18,352 nucleotides of DNA from Candidatus Thorarchaeota archaeon. Its GTDB lineage: Archaea; Asgardarchaeota; Thorarchaeia; Thorarchaeales; Thorarchaeaceae. The notes beneath the pieces were generated by a model. That model did not search any database, had not been told where the DNA came from, and saw only the letters and a program-made list of their open reading frames with translations. The DNA lies in NCBI GenBank assembly GCA_018238825.1, contig JABCSP010000015.1, positions 1 to 18,352 of the forward strand, written 5' to 3'. This document shows, piece after piece, positions 1-8,138 of this stretch. How positions within the stretch are numbered: position 1 is the first letter of the stretch; the number at the start of each line of letters is the position of its first letter. A program made the translations under genes and the position numbers.

Positions 1-66
1 AGGGAGGAAGATGGTTCCTTCCAGAAAATCAAGATTCTATCCCAATGATGTTCTCAATGAAGGCTA

Positions 67-1446
67 CTAAGGTGTAGAGGTTTCATCCTCTTTGATAGCC
101 TTTATTGCACCTTCAGCAGATTGTGCTGCCTGCTGAAGACCGACACCAGACCCTGCTGTGTCAGTTCCAACAATGTATAGACCCGAGATTGGAGTTCTGG
201 GACCTGGTCTATCAAGATCGGTCTGTCCCGGAATTAGTTTTGCGCGAGTAGCATAAGATGTCTGCACGTGTTCCATCTCAATGTGATCTAAGAGTTCTTT
301 GTAATATTTCTCAAAGCCATTGCTCTTCATAATTGCAATATTTTCTTCAGCAGATTTTCCAGGTTCTGTCATCATTGCGATAGCGACAAGCTCCTTCCCT
401 TCGGGAGCAGCGCTTGGATCAAAGCTTGATATGGATACAATCCAACGATTAGGATTCGGATGAACAAGCACTCTGTTCTTACGGTCTCCAATTATTACTT
501 TGTCAAGACCTAGCCAGAGTGTGATTCCATGAGTTGGGTCCATGTTGCACCATTTTTCAAAGAATTCACGGCTCTCTTGTCCTTCTGATTGAACAATTTT
601 ATCCATCGACCATAGTGGAATGTTACTTACAATCTTGGAATGGGATAGGTCTCTTCCAGCTACTGTAAGCCCAGTAACTTTTCCATCATGCTCATGGATC
701 TTCTCAACAGGAGCATTCAGAACATAATCGCCATTGATTGTTTCAACCACTCTCTTGATGAGACCCTCCATTCCACCTATGACATAGCCTTCATCATAAT
801 CGCTTGAGCCTAAAAGTAGTCGTTTTGCAGAGCTAAGCTTTGATGATTCCTTATCAGTATCCTTGAGGGTACGCAAAGCCTCGTAAGCAGAAGCCTCAGT
901 AATAGGTACACCAGCTGCCATGTAAATCGCACTCTGCATTACATCCAGCATGACTTGGTTGGTAGCTCCTCGGGACTGCATAAACTCAAGAAAAGAAATA
1001 TCCTTGTACTTCTTCATCTCTTCCAATTTCATTGTCTTAATCATCACACCAATCTTCATGAGACCTAGACGTCCTCTCCAACCCGTGAGTGGCCAGCGAA
1101 GGGATTCTCCTAGACTTGAGGGGATATTTCCTGTACGGTCATGCACTCGGAATTCCCAACCATCATGAAGAATAAACTCTGGAGGGGGAGAGAGATAGTT
1201 ATTCAGAAATCGGACAAACGCACCCCGTGTCACTCTTGTAATCACATGAAGTCCCTGATCAACGCGATAACCGTCTACTGAATATCCATGCCATACTCCA
1301 CCAACACGGGCGCCTTTCTCAATAACGAGAATTTTCTTCCCCTCGGCAGATAATGCAAGAGCTGTAAGGAGACCCCCTGCGCCGGCTCCAGCGACAATGA
1401 CATCATACTTTGATGCATCAACTTGATCAAGATTTATTTCCTGCAT
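67..1446 (-). CDS. FAD-dependent oxidoreductase, phytoene desaturase (CrtI)-like
   Basis: 459 residues. The N-terminus has a Rossmann FAD-binding site: hydrophobic strand DVIVAG, glycine loop GAGAGG (residues 20-25) and an acidic residue ending the second strand (VIEKG, E43). A GG motif follows at about 49-50. The C-terminus (about 422-446, GLYIVGTD then SGVGLQQAAQSAEGA) is the second FAD-contact motif of the amine oxidase/phytoene desaturase superfamily. Such enzymes desaturate, isomerise or oxidise isoprenoid-type substrates; the substrate here cannot be read from sequence. It lies 51 bases downstream of a same-strand Gfo/Idh/MocA-like gene, so co-transcription is plausible. The ATG at 1446 is the natural start because the FAD motif follows 14 residues later. 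No signal peptide or membrane segment is evident. Superfamily is secure; the carotenoid-enzyme label is similarity only. Confidence 0.85.
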   Translation of the reverse strand: MQEINLDQVDASKYDVIVAGAGAGGLLTALALSAEGKKILVIEKGARVGGVWHGYSVDGYRVDQGLHVITRVTRGAFVRFLNNYLSPPPEFILHDGWEFRVHDRTGNIPSSLGESLRWPLTGWRGRLGLMKIGVMIKTMKLEEMKKYKDISFLEFMQSRGATNQVMLDVMQSAIYMAAGVPITEASAYEALRTLKDTDKESSKLSSAKRLLLGSSDYDEGYVIGGMEGLIKRVVETINGDYVLNAPVEKIHEHDGKVTGLTVAGRDLSHSKIVSNIPLWSMDKIVQSEGQESREFFEKWCNMDPTHGITLWLGLDKVIIGDRKNRVLVHPNPNRWIVSISSFDPSAAPEGKELVAIAMMTEPGKSAEENIAIMKSNGFEKYYKELLDHIEMEHVQTSYATRAKLIPGQTDLDRPGPRTPISGLYIVGTDTAGSGVGLQQAAQSAEGAIKAIKEDETSTP

Positions 1447-1497
1447 GGCTCAACTTGAGCAGTACGAATTCCATTCTACTTAAGCGTGTCCACAAGC

Positions 1498-2604
1498 TCA
1501 GAGAATATCAACAGTGATCCCTTTGGTTGCAGATTCATAAGCAGCATCTACAATTTTATGCGCAGCTACTGCATCCATGAAGTTGGGTGAAGGATTCTCC
1601 CCTGATTTGACCGCAGCAAGAAAAGCGTAGCTCAAAGCTGCGTATCGATTATCTACAGAATCTATCAATACACCATATGTTTCCAGAGAGCCATTATTAG
1701 AATGAACTCCAAGATACTCTAATAATGAAGCATCAGCAGTTTCAGCATTTACCCTAACTGGCCCTTCACCTTTCAAATGGTATTCTAGGAACCGATTCCC
1801 TGATTCGAGTGTGATACCAATGAATCCTTGCTCATAGAAAAACTCGATGCGTCGTTCATCGGGTCGGTCAACTGAGTGCCAAATAGAATCAAGAGTGCTC
1901 ATTTGACCATCTTTGTGGGTCATCATGAGTGTGGCTAAATCTTCAACACCCCTACCAGAGAAGAAACCAACCTTAGCATGAACTTCCGTAACAGGTCCAA
2001 AGAACCACGTTAGAATATCAATATCATGAACACAGTGCTCGACTAGTGTTCCACCACCGGTTATCTGAGATTTAACTCTCCACTCATTCAATTTCTCGTA
2101 TTCTTCAGTATACATATGATCAGTTCTGATATGTGCTAACATTGGTTTCCCAAAATCATGTTTTTCCAGCAAACTCTTCGTATACAATATGAAAGAATCA
2201 TATCGCAATAAGAATCCAGCAGCTGATGGAACTTTGGCATCCTGCGCCACTGCCATCAGCGTTTGTGCTTGGGGGCAGCTATGTGCAAGAGGTTCATCAC
2301 AGTAGATTGCTTTTCCTGCTTTAGCAGCAGATTTGACAATGTCAGTATGCTTACTCGTAGGTGTGCAAACATAGACCACATCAATCTCATCATTGCTCAT
2401 CAGCTCGTTATAGTCCTCATATGTTGTTGGAATATCAAAATCTTTAGCAGCTTTCTTAGCTGATTCTGAATCCAAGTCACACACAGCGGATAGATGGAAA
2501 TTAGTTAGTTTTGATTTCTTTAGAGAAAAGAGTGCTGCAAGATGGGTTCTTCCAACATTTCCAGTTCCGATGAGTCCTAGATGAATCTCGTCTTCCTCAC
2601 TCAA
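1498..2604 (-). CDS. Gfo/Idh/MocA-family oxidoreductase lacking the catalytic lysine
   Basis: 368 residues, typical for this NAD(P)-dependent sugar/inositol dehydrogenase family. The dinucleotide site is GLIGTGNVG (10-18). The strand-end VCTPTSKH (79-86) is also typical. The family's C-E-K-P motif, whose lysine is catalytic, reads C-D-E-P here (102-105), so lysine is replaced by glutamate. The second motif is GGG (183-185) followed by E189 and H193-D-I-D196, where the family usually has DxGxHxxD; the active-site histidine is kept. The protein may bind cofactor and substrate but catalyse poorly or differently. The start is TTG: an in-frame TGA lies 7 bases upstream and no ATG precedes the Rossmann motif. 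No strong ribosome binding site is visible. It lies upstream of the FAD oxidoreductase on the same strand. Confidence 0.88.
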   Translation of the reverse strand: MSEEDEIHLGLIGTGNVGRTHLAALFSLKKSKLTNFHLSAVCDLDSESAKKAAKDFDIPTTYEDYNELMSNDEIDVVYVCTPTSKHTDIVKSAAKAGKAIYCDEPLAHSCPQAQTLMAVAQDAKVPSAAGFLLRYDSFILYTKSLLEKHDFGKPMLAHIRTDHMYTEEYEKLNEWRVKSQITGGGTLVEHCVHDIDILTWFFGPVTEVHAKVGFFSGRGVEDLATLMMTHKDGQMSTLDSIWHSVDRPDERRIEFFYEQGFIGITLESGNRFLEYHLKGEGPVRVNAETADASLLEYLGVHSNNGSLETYGVLIDSVDNRYAALSYAFLAAVKSGENPSPNFMDAVAAHKIVDAAYESATKGITVDIL

Positions 2605-2753
2605 TAGGATTCAACAACCAAGAAATCTTGATACGCGAATTGTATTTGAGTGTTCTTAGAATGGCAGTAGCTATTAGGGCAACTATTATGAGGATGCAAA
2701 AAAACAACAAATTAAGTCCAATCCTCATATTTTCGTTGAAGGTGAAATAGTCC

Positions 2754-4556
2754 GTGACCTCTGATGAACTCCTCAAAAAAGCCAGAAAAACCCTACAAGA
2801 GGGGAAGAAAGAGGAAGGCGTGAAGCAACTTGTTCATGCAGCAGATCAGCTAGCCAATGACACCGAGTATGAAAAAGCAGCCAAAGTCTATGAAGAGGCG
2901 GCACTCATCTATCTAGACCTCTTTAATAGAGAAGAATGTTTCAAGACATTTGACAAGGCTACCTTGATGCTTGTGCGTCTCCCACAAGAAGAGGAAGTAT
3001 ACACAGAATTAGTTCGTCTGAATACAGCCGCAGCTAAGATAGCAGAAGCTGCAACAGAATACAAGAAAGCTGCTGATTTCTATTTTCGAGCAAAAGATTT
3101 TGCGATGACTAATGATGAAAAAAAGAATCTCAACATCATTGCTGCTGATGCCTTGGAGAATCTAGCAGATATCAAAGAGGAAGAAGAAAACTATTCTGAT
3201 GCAATTGGACTATTACGGAAAGTAGGTAGACTCTATTACTCCGCAGATGATGATGAACTTGGTGACCGCATCAATATTAGAGCAGTTAAGATCGCACAAC
3301 GATGGGCGGAGATTTCCAAAGGAAAAGGGGATTATCTATCTGCAGGTAATGCCCTTGCTGAAGCTGCGCAGATTATGCAAACAAGAGGAGAATCACCAGA
3401 AGCAACACGTACAATGATGGAAGCTGGAGAGCTATACGAGGCTGCAAAGCTATACGAAAAGGCGGGCAATATCTATGATGCAGCACAAGAAGCATACAAG
3501 CTTCAGCGACTTACTTCTGCCAGAAATAAAGCGGTGTACAAGGCTGCAGAATCATATATGAAAATGGATGGCAAACCTGAAGCGGTAGCACCTTTACTAG
3601 TCAAGGGTGGAAATATGTTCCACGAGCTTGGACGAGTAATGAAGACAAAATGGGCTTTCAAACGTGCTAGTGAGATGTTTGAAGAACTGGCAAAGAAAGC
3701 AAAATCAGAGAATGATGTGGAATCAGAGAAGAAGTATTTGAGATTTCAAGCAATGTGTCTTCGGAATTGGGGTCATGGCGAAAGAGCTGAACAAATCTAT
3801 AGTGAGGTCAGAAAGTATTATCTCAGTCAAGCCAGCAATCAGAGTGAAAGTGGTGAAAAAGAACTTCAAGCACTAGCGCTTGAGGAAGCTGCTGAAGTAT
3901 TTACTGAATCTGGTCAGCAGGACGAAAGTATAAAGCTCATAGAACAAGCTATAGAACTCTACATTGAGCTAGCAGATGCTTCATCAGTAGAAGAAGACCC
4001 AGAAGCATCATCTAAATATTACAGTAAAGCAGCAGATTGTGCTATGAAACTAGGAGATACTGAAAGAAACGAATCATTCCATTGGATGGCAAGTGAAAAG
4101 GCGGAGAGAGCTGCTGAAATCTACAAAGAGTTAGGAGTTCCAGAGGTAGCAATAGTCTGGATGCGAACAGCAGGAACTGAAGCACTCCTGACGAATTCAA
4201 AGAAGATGGTTGAGAAGGCTATTGACCTGCTGACAAATTCTGCTGAAGGTTTCAAGGAAGCAAATGAACTCCATGAGGCTTTTGAAGACCTATTCGCCGT
4301 TTTCGAAGCAAGGTTCATGTATTATCCAAAGAAACGACGACCCATCAAGGCTACCATCAAATTGATGGCTGAAGTTTCAATGATGTGCCAAGACGATGTT
4401 ATATCAGCCCTATTATCAATCGTAAGAGCTATGAATGAAGGCAATCATATTGGCGCCCTCCTTATGCTACAAGAGAATGAAGAAGATCTCTTAGCAAAAG
4501 CTGACCGAATTCGAAAATTAATTGGTCAATCGAAGGTAGAGAGACCTACAAAATAG
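2754..4556 (+). CDS. TPR / alpha-SNAP-like helical repeat protein
   Basis: 600 residues, almost entirely charged alpha-helix and rich in Ala, Glu, Lys and Tyr. Helix pairs recur with the TPR/SNAP pattern of small and aromatic residues, for example YEKAAKVYEEAALIY (39-53), then repeated 'AG.LYEAAKLYEKAGNIYDAA'-type units near residues 220-245, and further units up to about 480. Eukaryotic alpha-SNAP and related TPR solenoids share this texture and act as protein-binding scaffolds. No enzymatic motif, signal peptide or membrane segment is seen. The start is GTG at 2754, preceded by GGTGA (2741-2745) with 8 bases spacing. It stands alone, divergent from the Gfo/Idh gene and followed by a T-rich tract. 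Its partner is unknown; an ESCRT or trafficking link is speculation from general resemblance. Confidence 0.8.
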   Translation: MTSDELLKKARKTLQEGKKEEGVKQLVHAADQLANDTEYEKAAKVYEEAALIYLDLFNREECFKTFDKATLMLVRLPQEEEVYTELVRLNTAAAKIAEAATEYKKAADFYFRAKDFAMTNDEKKNLNIIAADALENLADIKEEEENYSDAIGLLRKVGRLYYSADDDELGDRINIRAVKIAQRWAEISKGKGDYLSAGNALAEAAQIMQTRGESPEATRTMMEAGELYEAAKLYEKAGNIYDAAQEAYKLQRLTSARNKAVYKAAESYMKMDGKPEAVAPLLVKGGNMFHELGRVMKTKWAFKRASEMFEELAKKAKSENDVESEKKYLRFQAMCLRNWGHGERAEQIYSEVRKYYLSQASNQSESGEKELQALALEEAAEVFTESGQQDESIKLIEQAIELYIELADASSVEEDPEASSKYYSKAADCAMKLGDTERNESFHWMASEKAERAAEIYKELGVPEVAIVWMRTAGTEALLTNSKKMVEKAIDLLTNSAEGFKEANELHEAFEDLFAVFEARFMYYPKKRRPIKATIKLMAEVSMMCQDDVISALLSIVRAMNEGNHIGALLMLQENEEDLLAKADRIRKLIGQSKVERPTK

Positions 4557-4575
4557 ATTTGTTTTATTTTCGGAA
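4557..4575 (+). terminator. T-rich termination tract after the TPR gene
   Basis: Immediately after the TAG stop the plus strand reads TTTGTTTTATTTT (4558-4570). T-rich tracts are the usual archaeal intrinsic termination signal. No stem is needed and none is obvious. Confidence 0.4.
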
Positions 4576-4643
4576 GATAGAAGTAAGCCACGCTTCTCAA
4601 ATACAGATACACCATGGTAAAACCCATATCTTACAATTGTGAG

Positions 4644-5034
4644 TGAACTGTAAGAAACTTCTGTGTTCCACCTTTCTCACGACTGCTGTCACCAGCCTCC
4701 GATAGACCGGAGTCTTTCAAAGTGTCGCGAGCTTTGCCCCTCTTCACTGGAACATCGTTCCTCCGATGGGACTCGGCTTCTGTCCGCTGCATTCCTTCAC
4801 ACGCACCAGTAGGTGTGATAGCAGACGGTATTTCCACAGCATTTACCATGGCAGGGTCTTCACTCCTCGCAAACGACTCAAGAGTCGCCTGGTCATTGCA
4901 GTCGGCCACGGACTCCCCTTTCGAGGCTGGTGTCCTCTGGGGGAGTGCGGACTTCCCATGAGAAGAAGATTTCTTCCTCCGGGCTTTCAGTATGGCTCTA
5001 TCCTTAGCGGTGAGCCACATCCCTAGTCCGTTCA
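4644..5034 (-). ncRNA. Structured non-coding RNA, candidate RNase P RNA
   Basis: This GC-richer stretch between the TPR gene and aspS has no convincing protein but folds extensively on the minus strand. A long-range helix joins plus positions 4964-4975 with 4652-4662: 11 pairs with one bulged U. Outside it, UGAAC (5030-5034) pairs with GUUCA (4644-4648), closing the ends. Local hairpins include UGUGGCUC/GAGCCAUA (5012-5019 with 4991-4998), ACUCCCC/GGGGAGU near 4945 and 4914, CGACU/AGUCG near 4883, and a GCUG-GUGA-CAGC GNRA-type hairpin near 4690. The strands of the long helix carry GGAGGAA and ACAGAAnnnnCUUA, resembling RNase P conserved regions I and V (helix P4), and the order P1-P3-P4 fits. 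Against this, the bulged U is three pairs out of register, P2 is weak and conserved regions II-IV are not clearly recognisable. A structured RNA is likely; the RNase P identity is tentative. Confidence 0.5.
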
Positions 5035-5055
5035 TAATATTCTATGATTATGTGA

Positions 5056-5061
5056 GTATAC
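5056..5061 (-). promoter_or_regulatory. Possible TATA element for the minus-strand RNA
   Basis: GTATAC lies about 25 bases upstream of the inferred RNA 5' end near 5034, the usual archaeal TATA-to-start distance. The element is short and palindromic, so this is weak support. Confidence 0.25.
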
Positions 5062-5088
5062 GAACTCATACGAGAATATGAAATTGCA

Positions 5089-5133
5089 CTGCTCTTTGAA
5101 TGTGAGCAGCCATACCCTTGGGATCTTTCCCAA
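5089..5133 (+). promoter_or_regulatory. Two hairpins in the aspS leader
   Basis: CTGCTC (5089-5094) pairs with GAGCAG (5104-5109), and TTGGGA (5118-5123) pairs perfectly with TCCCAA (5128-5133) around a TCTT loop. A small CTCAG-G-CTGAG inverted repeat (5174-5184) follows just before the ribosome binding site. They could be leader regulatory structures of aspS or part of the promoter region of the divergent RNA gene. No T-box or known riboswitch class is recognised. Confidence 0.3.
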
Positions 5134-5193
5134 TAGTAAACCTCATAATGTACTCCAGCTTCGGCTCAAATAACTCAGGCTGAGGTTTGAAGA

Positions 5194-6552
5194 ATGAATT
5201 TCTATGATAAGGCTGGCACTGAACCAATTGGTGATGCGACTCGTACTCACTTCAGTAATCAGATTACTTCGGAACTTGATGGGAAAGAAGTCATCCTGAT
5301 GGGCTGGACCCACATTCTTAGAGATAAGGGAAAGATCAAGTTCCTGATTCTCAGGGATGAACATGGAATAGTGCAAGTAACAATCCCTCAGAAGAAAGTA
5401 TCAGAGGAAGTTTTTGAAACTTCAGGAAAACTCAAGCCTGAAACAGCAATATCTGTTCATGGGACTGTGGTTGCGACAACACAAGTAGCAGCTGGTGCTG
5501 AAGTTATTCCAACCAAGATAATAATCCTAAACACTGCTGAACGTCTTCCCATAGATGTTGTAGAAGGTAAGGTCGACATAGATCTTGATACACGTTTCAA
5601 TCATCGTATACTAGACCTTCGTAAACCATCAATTAATGCAATTTTCAGAATTCAACATAACCTTGTCCGATTCTCCAGAGATTATTTGGAGAACAACGAC
5701 TTTGTCGAAATCCACACACCTAAGCTAGTTGCTGAAGCTACGGAGGGTGGTGCTAATCTCTTTGAAGTGAAGTATTTCGAGAAAAAGGCGTACTTAGCAC
5801 AGAGTCCTCAATTCTACAAGCAGTTAATGTTACTTGCTGGATTTGGTAGGGTCTTTGAAATAGCACCTGTCTTTAGAGCTGAGAAACACAACACACGACG
5901 CCACATCAACGAGTACACTTCCTTTGACTATGAAATGGCTTGGATTAGTGGAGTTGAGGATGTTATGAAGATGGAGGAACAAATGCTCCATCATGCTTTT
6001 ACAAAGACTAAGGAAGCTTCTGCTGCTGAGTTTGAGCTTCTTGGAATTGATATTACCATTCCAAAATTACCCTTCAAGCGGGTCAAATATACCGAAGCAA
6101 TTGATCTTGTCAATGAAGCAGGCAAGGACCTATCCATCACTGATGACCTAGATCCTGAGAGCGAACGGCTCCTTGAACAGATATTCCCTGAGAAGTTCGG
6201 TACTGATATGGTGTTCATCACTCATTATCCTCTAGAACTGCGTCCTGCATATACTATGCCAAGTCTTACTGATGAAGGGATGACTGAAAGCTTTGACCTT
6301 ACATACAAGGGAATGGAGATTACAACTGGTGGACAACGTATTCATATCTATGACCTTCTTGTAGAACGATTCAAGGCGAAAGGATTCAACCCTGCTGACT
6401 TTGGCTTCTATCTTGACCCCTTCAAGTATGGAGCTCCACCTCATGGTGGTATCGGACTAGGAGTAGAACGTCTTACTATGCAGCTCCTAGGAATTGATAA
6501 TATTCGAGAGGCAACATTGCTCCCCCGAGACCGAGACCGCTTGACTCCATAA
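5194..6552 (+). CDS. aspS: Aspartyl-tRNA synthetase, archaeal type, probably non-discriminating (Asp/Asn)
   Basis: 452 residues, full length for the archaeal/eukaryotic class IIb enzyme that charges tRNA-Asp. The N-terminal OB-fold anticodon domain covers about 17-120 (RTHFSNQIT, GWTHILRD). Class II motif 1 lies around 165-185 (FVEIHTPKLVAEATEGG), motif 2 at 221-248 (FEIAPVFRAE, then YTSFDYEM) and motif 3 near 418-432 (GGIGLGVERL). It ends with LLPRDRDRLTP, as in archaeal homologues. His40 stands where discriminating enzymes (Thermococcus) have Trp26, and the Lys85 equivalent is Ala99; this pattern suggests an enzyme that also charges tRNA-Asn with Asp, needing a Glu/Asp-tRNA amidotransferase. 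The start ATG is set by GAGGT at 5182-5186, 7 bases upstream. The next gene, an ESCRT-II subunit, begins 96 bases downstream on the same strand. Confidence 0.96.
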   Translation: MNFYDKAGTEPIGDATRTHFSNQITSELDGKEVILMGWTHILRDKGKIKFLILRDEHGIVQVTIPQKKVSEEVFETSGKLKPETAISVHGTVVATTQVAAGAEVIPTKIIILNTAERLPIDVVEGKVDIDLDTRFNHRILDLRKPSINAIFRIQHNLVRFSRDYLENNDFVEIHTPKLVAEATEGGANLFEVKYFEKKAYLAQSPQFYKQLMLLAGFGRVFEIAPVFRAEKHNTRRHINEYTSFDYEMAWISGVEDVMKMEEQMLHHAFTKTKEASAAEFELLGIDITIPKLPFKRVKYTEAIDLVNEAGKDLSITDDLDPESERLLEQIFPEKFGTDMVFITHYPLELRPAYTMPSLTDEGMTESFDLTYKGMEITTGGQRIHIYDLLVERFKAKGFNPADFGFYLDPFKYGAPPHGGIGLGVERLTMQLLGIDNIREATLLPRDRDRLTP

Positions 6553-6648
6553 TGCCAACCTGATAATACTCTCTCTTAAAGGAACATCCGCCCAATTCGA
6601 GATATCACCAATGTGTAGACTATCAGAATAAAGAAGGGATTCCTCTAA

Positions 6649-7407
6649 ATGCAGGAGCGACTTGAAACCGAACTCTATGCCTCAATTGCTACTCTCGATC
6701 AGCTGAAGAAACTCTATGATTTACGTGCAGTTGATATCAGGTCTTTCCAGAGAGAATCACAGGCTCTCTTACAAGAAGTACGAGGTCACATCGATAATCT
6801 AAAGCGGTTGGGTCTAGACATCGGAGGCTTTTTTGCTGGTGAACGCATCATGGATGCTTTTCCTGATGCTGCTGACCTTCTGAAACTAAGAGAACACACC
6901 CCGGCTAAATCATTCCATGGAATGAATGCTGATCAGTACTATGATTACATTGGTCTAGCAATACTGGATGTTGCAACCGAGCATTCATCAAAGGGACTCA
7001 TGGGTCTAGCTGAACTCATCGTTGAAGTTGTACGTCGACTCCCTGAAGTAAAGTCAGTTACATATAACGATGTAATTGAATCAGTCAATAGAGTGTCAGA
7101 GCACGGCCTTCTCCCGGGTATACGTACTCTTAGAGGTGGCGTGAAGGTTGTCGAGCTAAGACCCCTTGAACTTAGACGTGACCAAGCTGACATCATCAAT
7201 TTAGCTGCATCAAAAGGCCACGTGTCTGTAGAGGAAGTTATGATGGAACTCAAATGGTCCGAAGATCATGCTCGCCAAGTTCTTGCAAGTCTTGCTGATA
7301 CTGGAATGGCGGTAGCTGATATTAGATTTTCAACAGGTGGACGATATCACTTCCCAGGACTGAGGTCCGGCGACAATTCAGATCCAAAAAGTCATGGTGC
7401 ATACTAG
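6649..7407 (+). CDS. ESCRT-II subunit of the EAP30 family (Vps22/Vps36-like)
   Basis: 252 residues, the usual size of Vps22. Residues 1-55 are helical and charged, as in the N-terminal helices of EAP30 proteins. The first winged helix is at about 95-170 (GLMGLAELIVEVVRRL, then DVIESVNRV and LRGGVKVVEL, matching the family's 'NR...SPED..A' and 'f.sGv.vv' regions). The second is at about 175-238 (DQADIINLAASKG, VMMELKWSEDHARQVLASL, ending in RYHFPG, where eukaryotic homologues have YWFP). In eukaryotes Vps22, Vps36 and Vps25 form the Y-shaped ESCRT-II complex that links cargo-bound ESCRT-I to ESCRT-III. The ATG at 6649 is forced by an in-frame TAA immediately upstream. The gene runs into vps25, sharing CTAG at 7404-7407. 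No GLUE domain is attached, so it looks more like Vps22 than Vps36. Confidence 0.88.
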   Translation: MQERLETELYASIATLDQLKKLYDLRAVDIRSFQRESQALLQEVRGHIDNLKRLGLDIGGFFAGERIMDAFPDAADLLKLREHTPAKSFHGMNADQYYDYIGLAILDVATEHSSKGLMGLAELIVEVVRRLPEVKSVTYNDVIESVNRVSEHGLLPGIRTLRGGVKVVELRPLELRRDQADIINLAASKGHVSVEEVMMELKWSEDHARQVLASLADTGMAVADIRFSTGGRYHFPGLRSGDNSDPKSHGAY

Positions 7408-8135
7408 GTACTGATGATGATTGCACCTTTCTTCTTATCTATCCATTCGGCTTGTTCTTTCTCAACCATCAATGCAAGGACTACATAGAGATCTTTCTCA
7501 GGGAGCTTGGCAAAGTTCTCGCCAGATTCTTGGATCACTATAGATTTCACATCAAGTCTGAGCTTTCCGGTTTTCAATGCCCATTCATAGATGAGGTCCG
7601 CCCAATCTTCAAGAGGTCTCCAATAAACTCTGAGTTGTCTTTTCCTTCGGTCACTCCACTCTGCTACTTCTTTTTCGATGAGTACCTGTGCAATCATCTT
7701 GAAGGAATCGACCTTACTTCGCAAATCCTTGAAAGGTGGTTCTGCTATGAAAGTAGCTAGTGATAGAATATGTACTGCGTTATGTTCAGTCCATTGCAGG
7801 AGAAAATCTGCCCATTCCCCAGCCCATAGGTCTCTATCATCTTCTCTAGGCGGGACTCCATACATCCACTCGCTCTGTTCAGTCCCACCCCACGAGGGCA
7901 TTAGAATTGATTCTAAAATTCTCACTTCAACTTCGGTTTCAGTAATCTTTGGGTCTACTTCTTCAACCACTTCAGATGTCTTCTGAATTTCGGCTTCAAC
8001 AACAACTTCAGGAGAATGAGTTTCATCTATTGCCTGTTCAATTACTTCTTCTACTACTGGTTCAACTTCAGTTTCCACTGATTCAGGCTTTACTTCTTCT
8101 TTTGTTTTCTCTCGACGCTTTTCCTTCATTCCCAC
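7404..8135 (-). CDS. vps25: ESCRT-II subunit Vps25 with an acidic N-terminal extension
   Basis: 243 residues. The conserved Vps25 part starts near residue 78: VPP (94-96), W104/W108 and tandem winged helices at about 104-173 and 174-243. Diagnostic features are VAEWSDRRKRQLRVYW (157-172), PLEDWADLIYEWALKTG (174-190) and a closing KEQAEW segment; eukaryotic Vps25 has the same EW...IYW, EW..LIY and G.A pattern. Vps25 bridges ESCRT-II to the ESCRT-III subunit Vps20. Residues 1-77 are an added Glu/Val/Lys-rich tract with no fold signature. The start is probably GTG at 8135, with GGAGGG (8146-8151) 10 bases upstream; ATG at 8129 is an alternative two codons later. Three bases separate it from the vps4 stop, so it is the second gene of a vps4-vps25 operon. 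Confidence 0.9.
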   Translation of the reverse strand: MGMKEKRREKTKEEVKPESVETEVEPVVEEVIEQAIDETHSPEVVVEAEIQKTSEVVEEVDPKITETEVEVRILESILMPSWGGTEQSEWMYGVPPREDDRDLWAGEWADFLLQWTEHNAVHILSLATFIAEPPFKDLRSKVDSFKMIAQVLIEKEVAEWSDRRKRQLRVYWRPLEDWADLIYEWALKTGKLRLDVKSIVIQESGENFAKLPEKDLYVVLALMVEKEQAEWIDKKKGAIIIST

Positions 8136-8138
8136 TAT

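Noticed and set aside
1..66. End of a gene upstream of the FAD oxidoreductase
   Set aside because: All three plus frames stay open for part of this stretch and stop at 48, 70 or 80. The fragment is too short to choose a frame or strand, so no gene is called.
1447..1459. GCTCAA-C-TTGAGC palindrome just upstream of the FAD oxidoreductase start
   Set aside because: Only six pairs around one base, so it is short enough to be chance and no regulator is known.
2605..2753. Divergent promoter region between the Gfo/Idh and TPR genes
   Set aside because: AT-rich with several weak TATA-like strings; none stands out enough to annotate.
4631..5035. 134-residue minus-strand reading frame and two plus-strand frames across 4722-5026
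   Set aside because: The translations are low-complexity Ser/Arg/Ala/Pro mixtures without domain patterns. Open frames on both strands reflect GC-rich structured RNA; the helices explain the region better.
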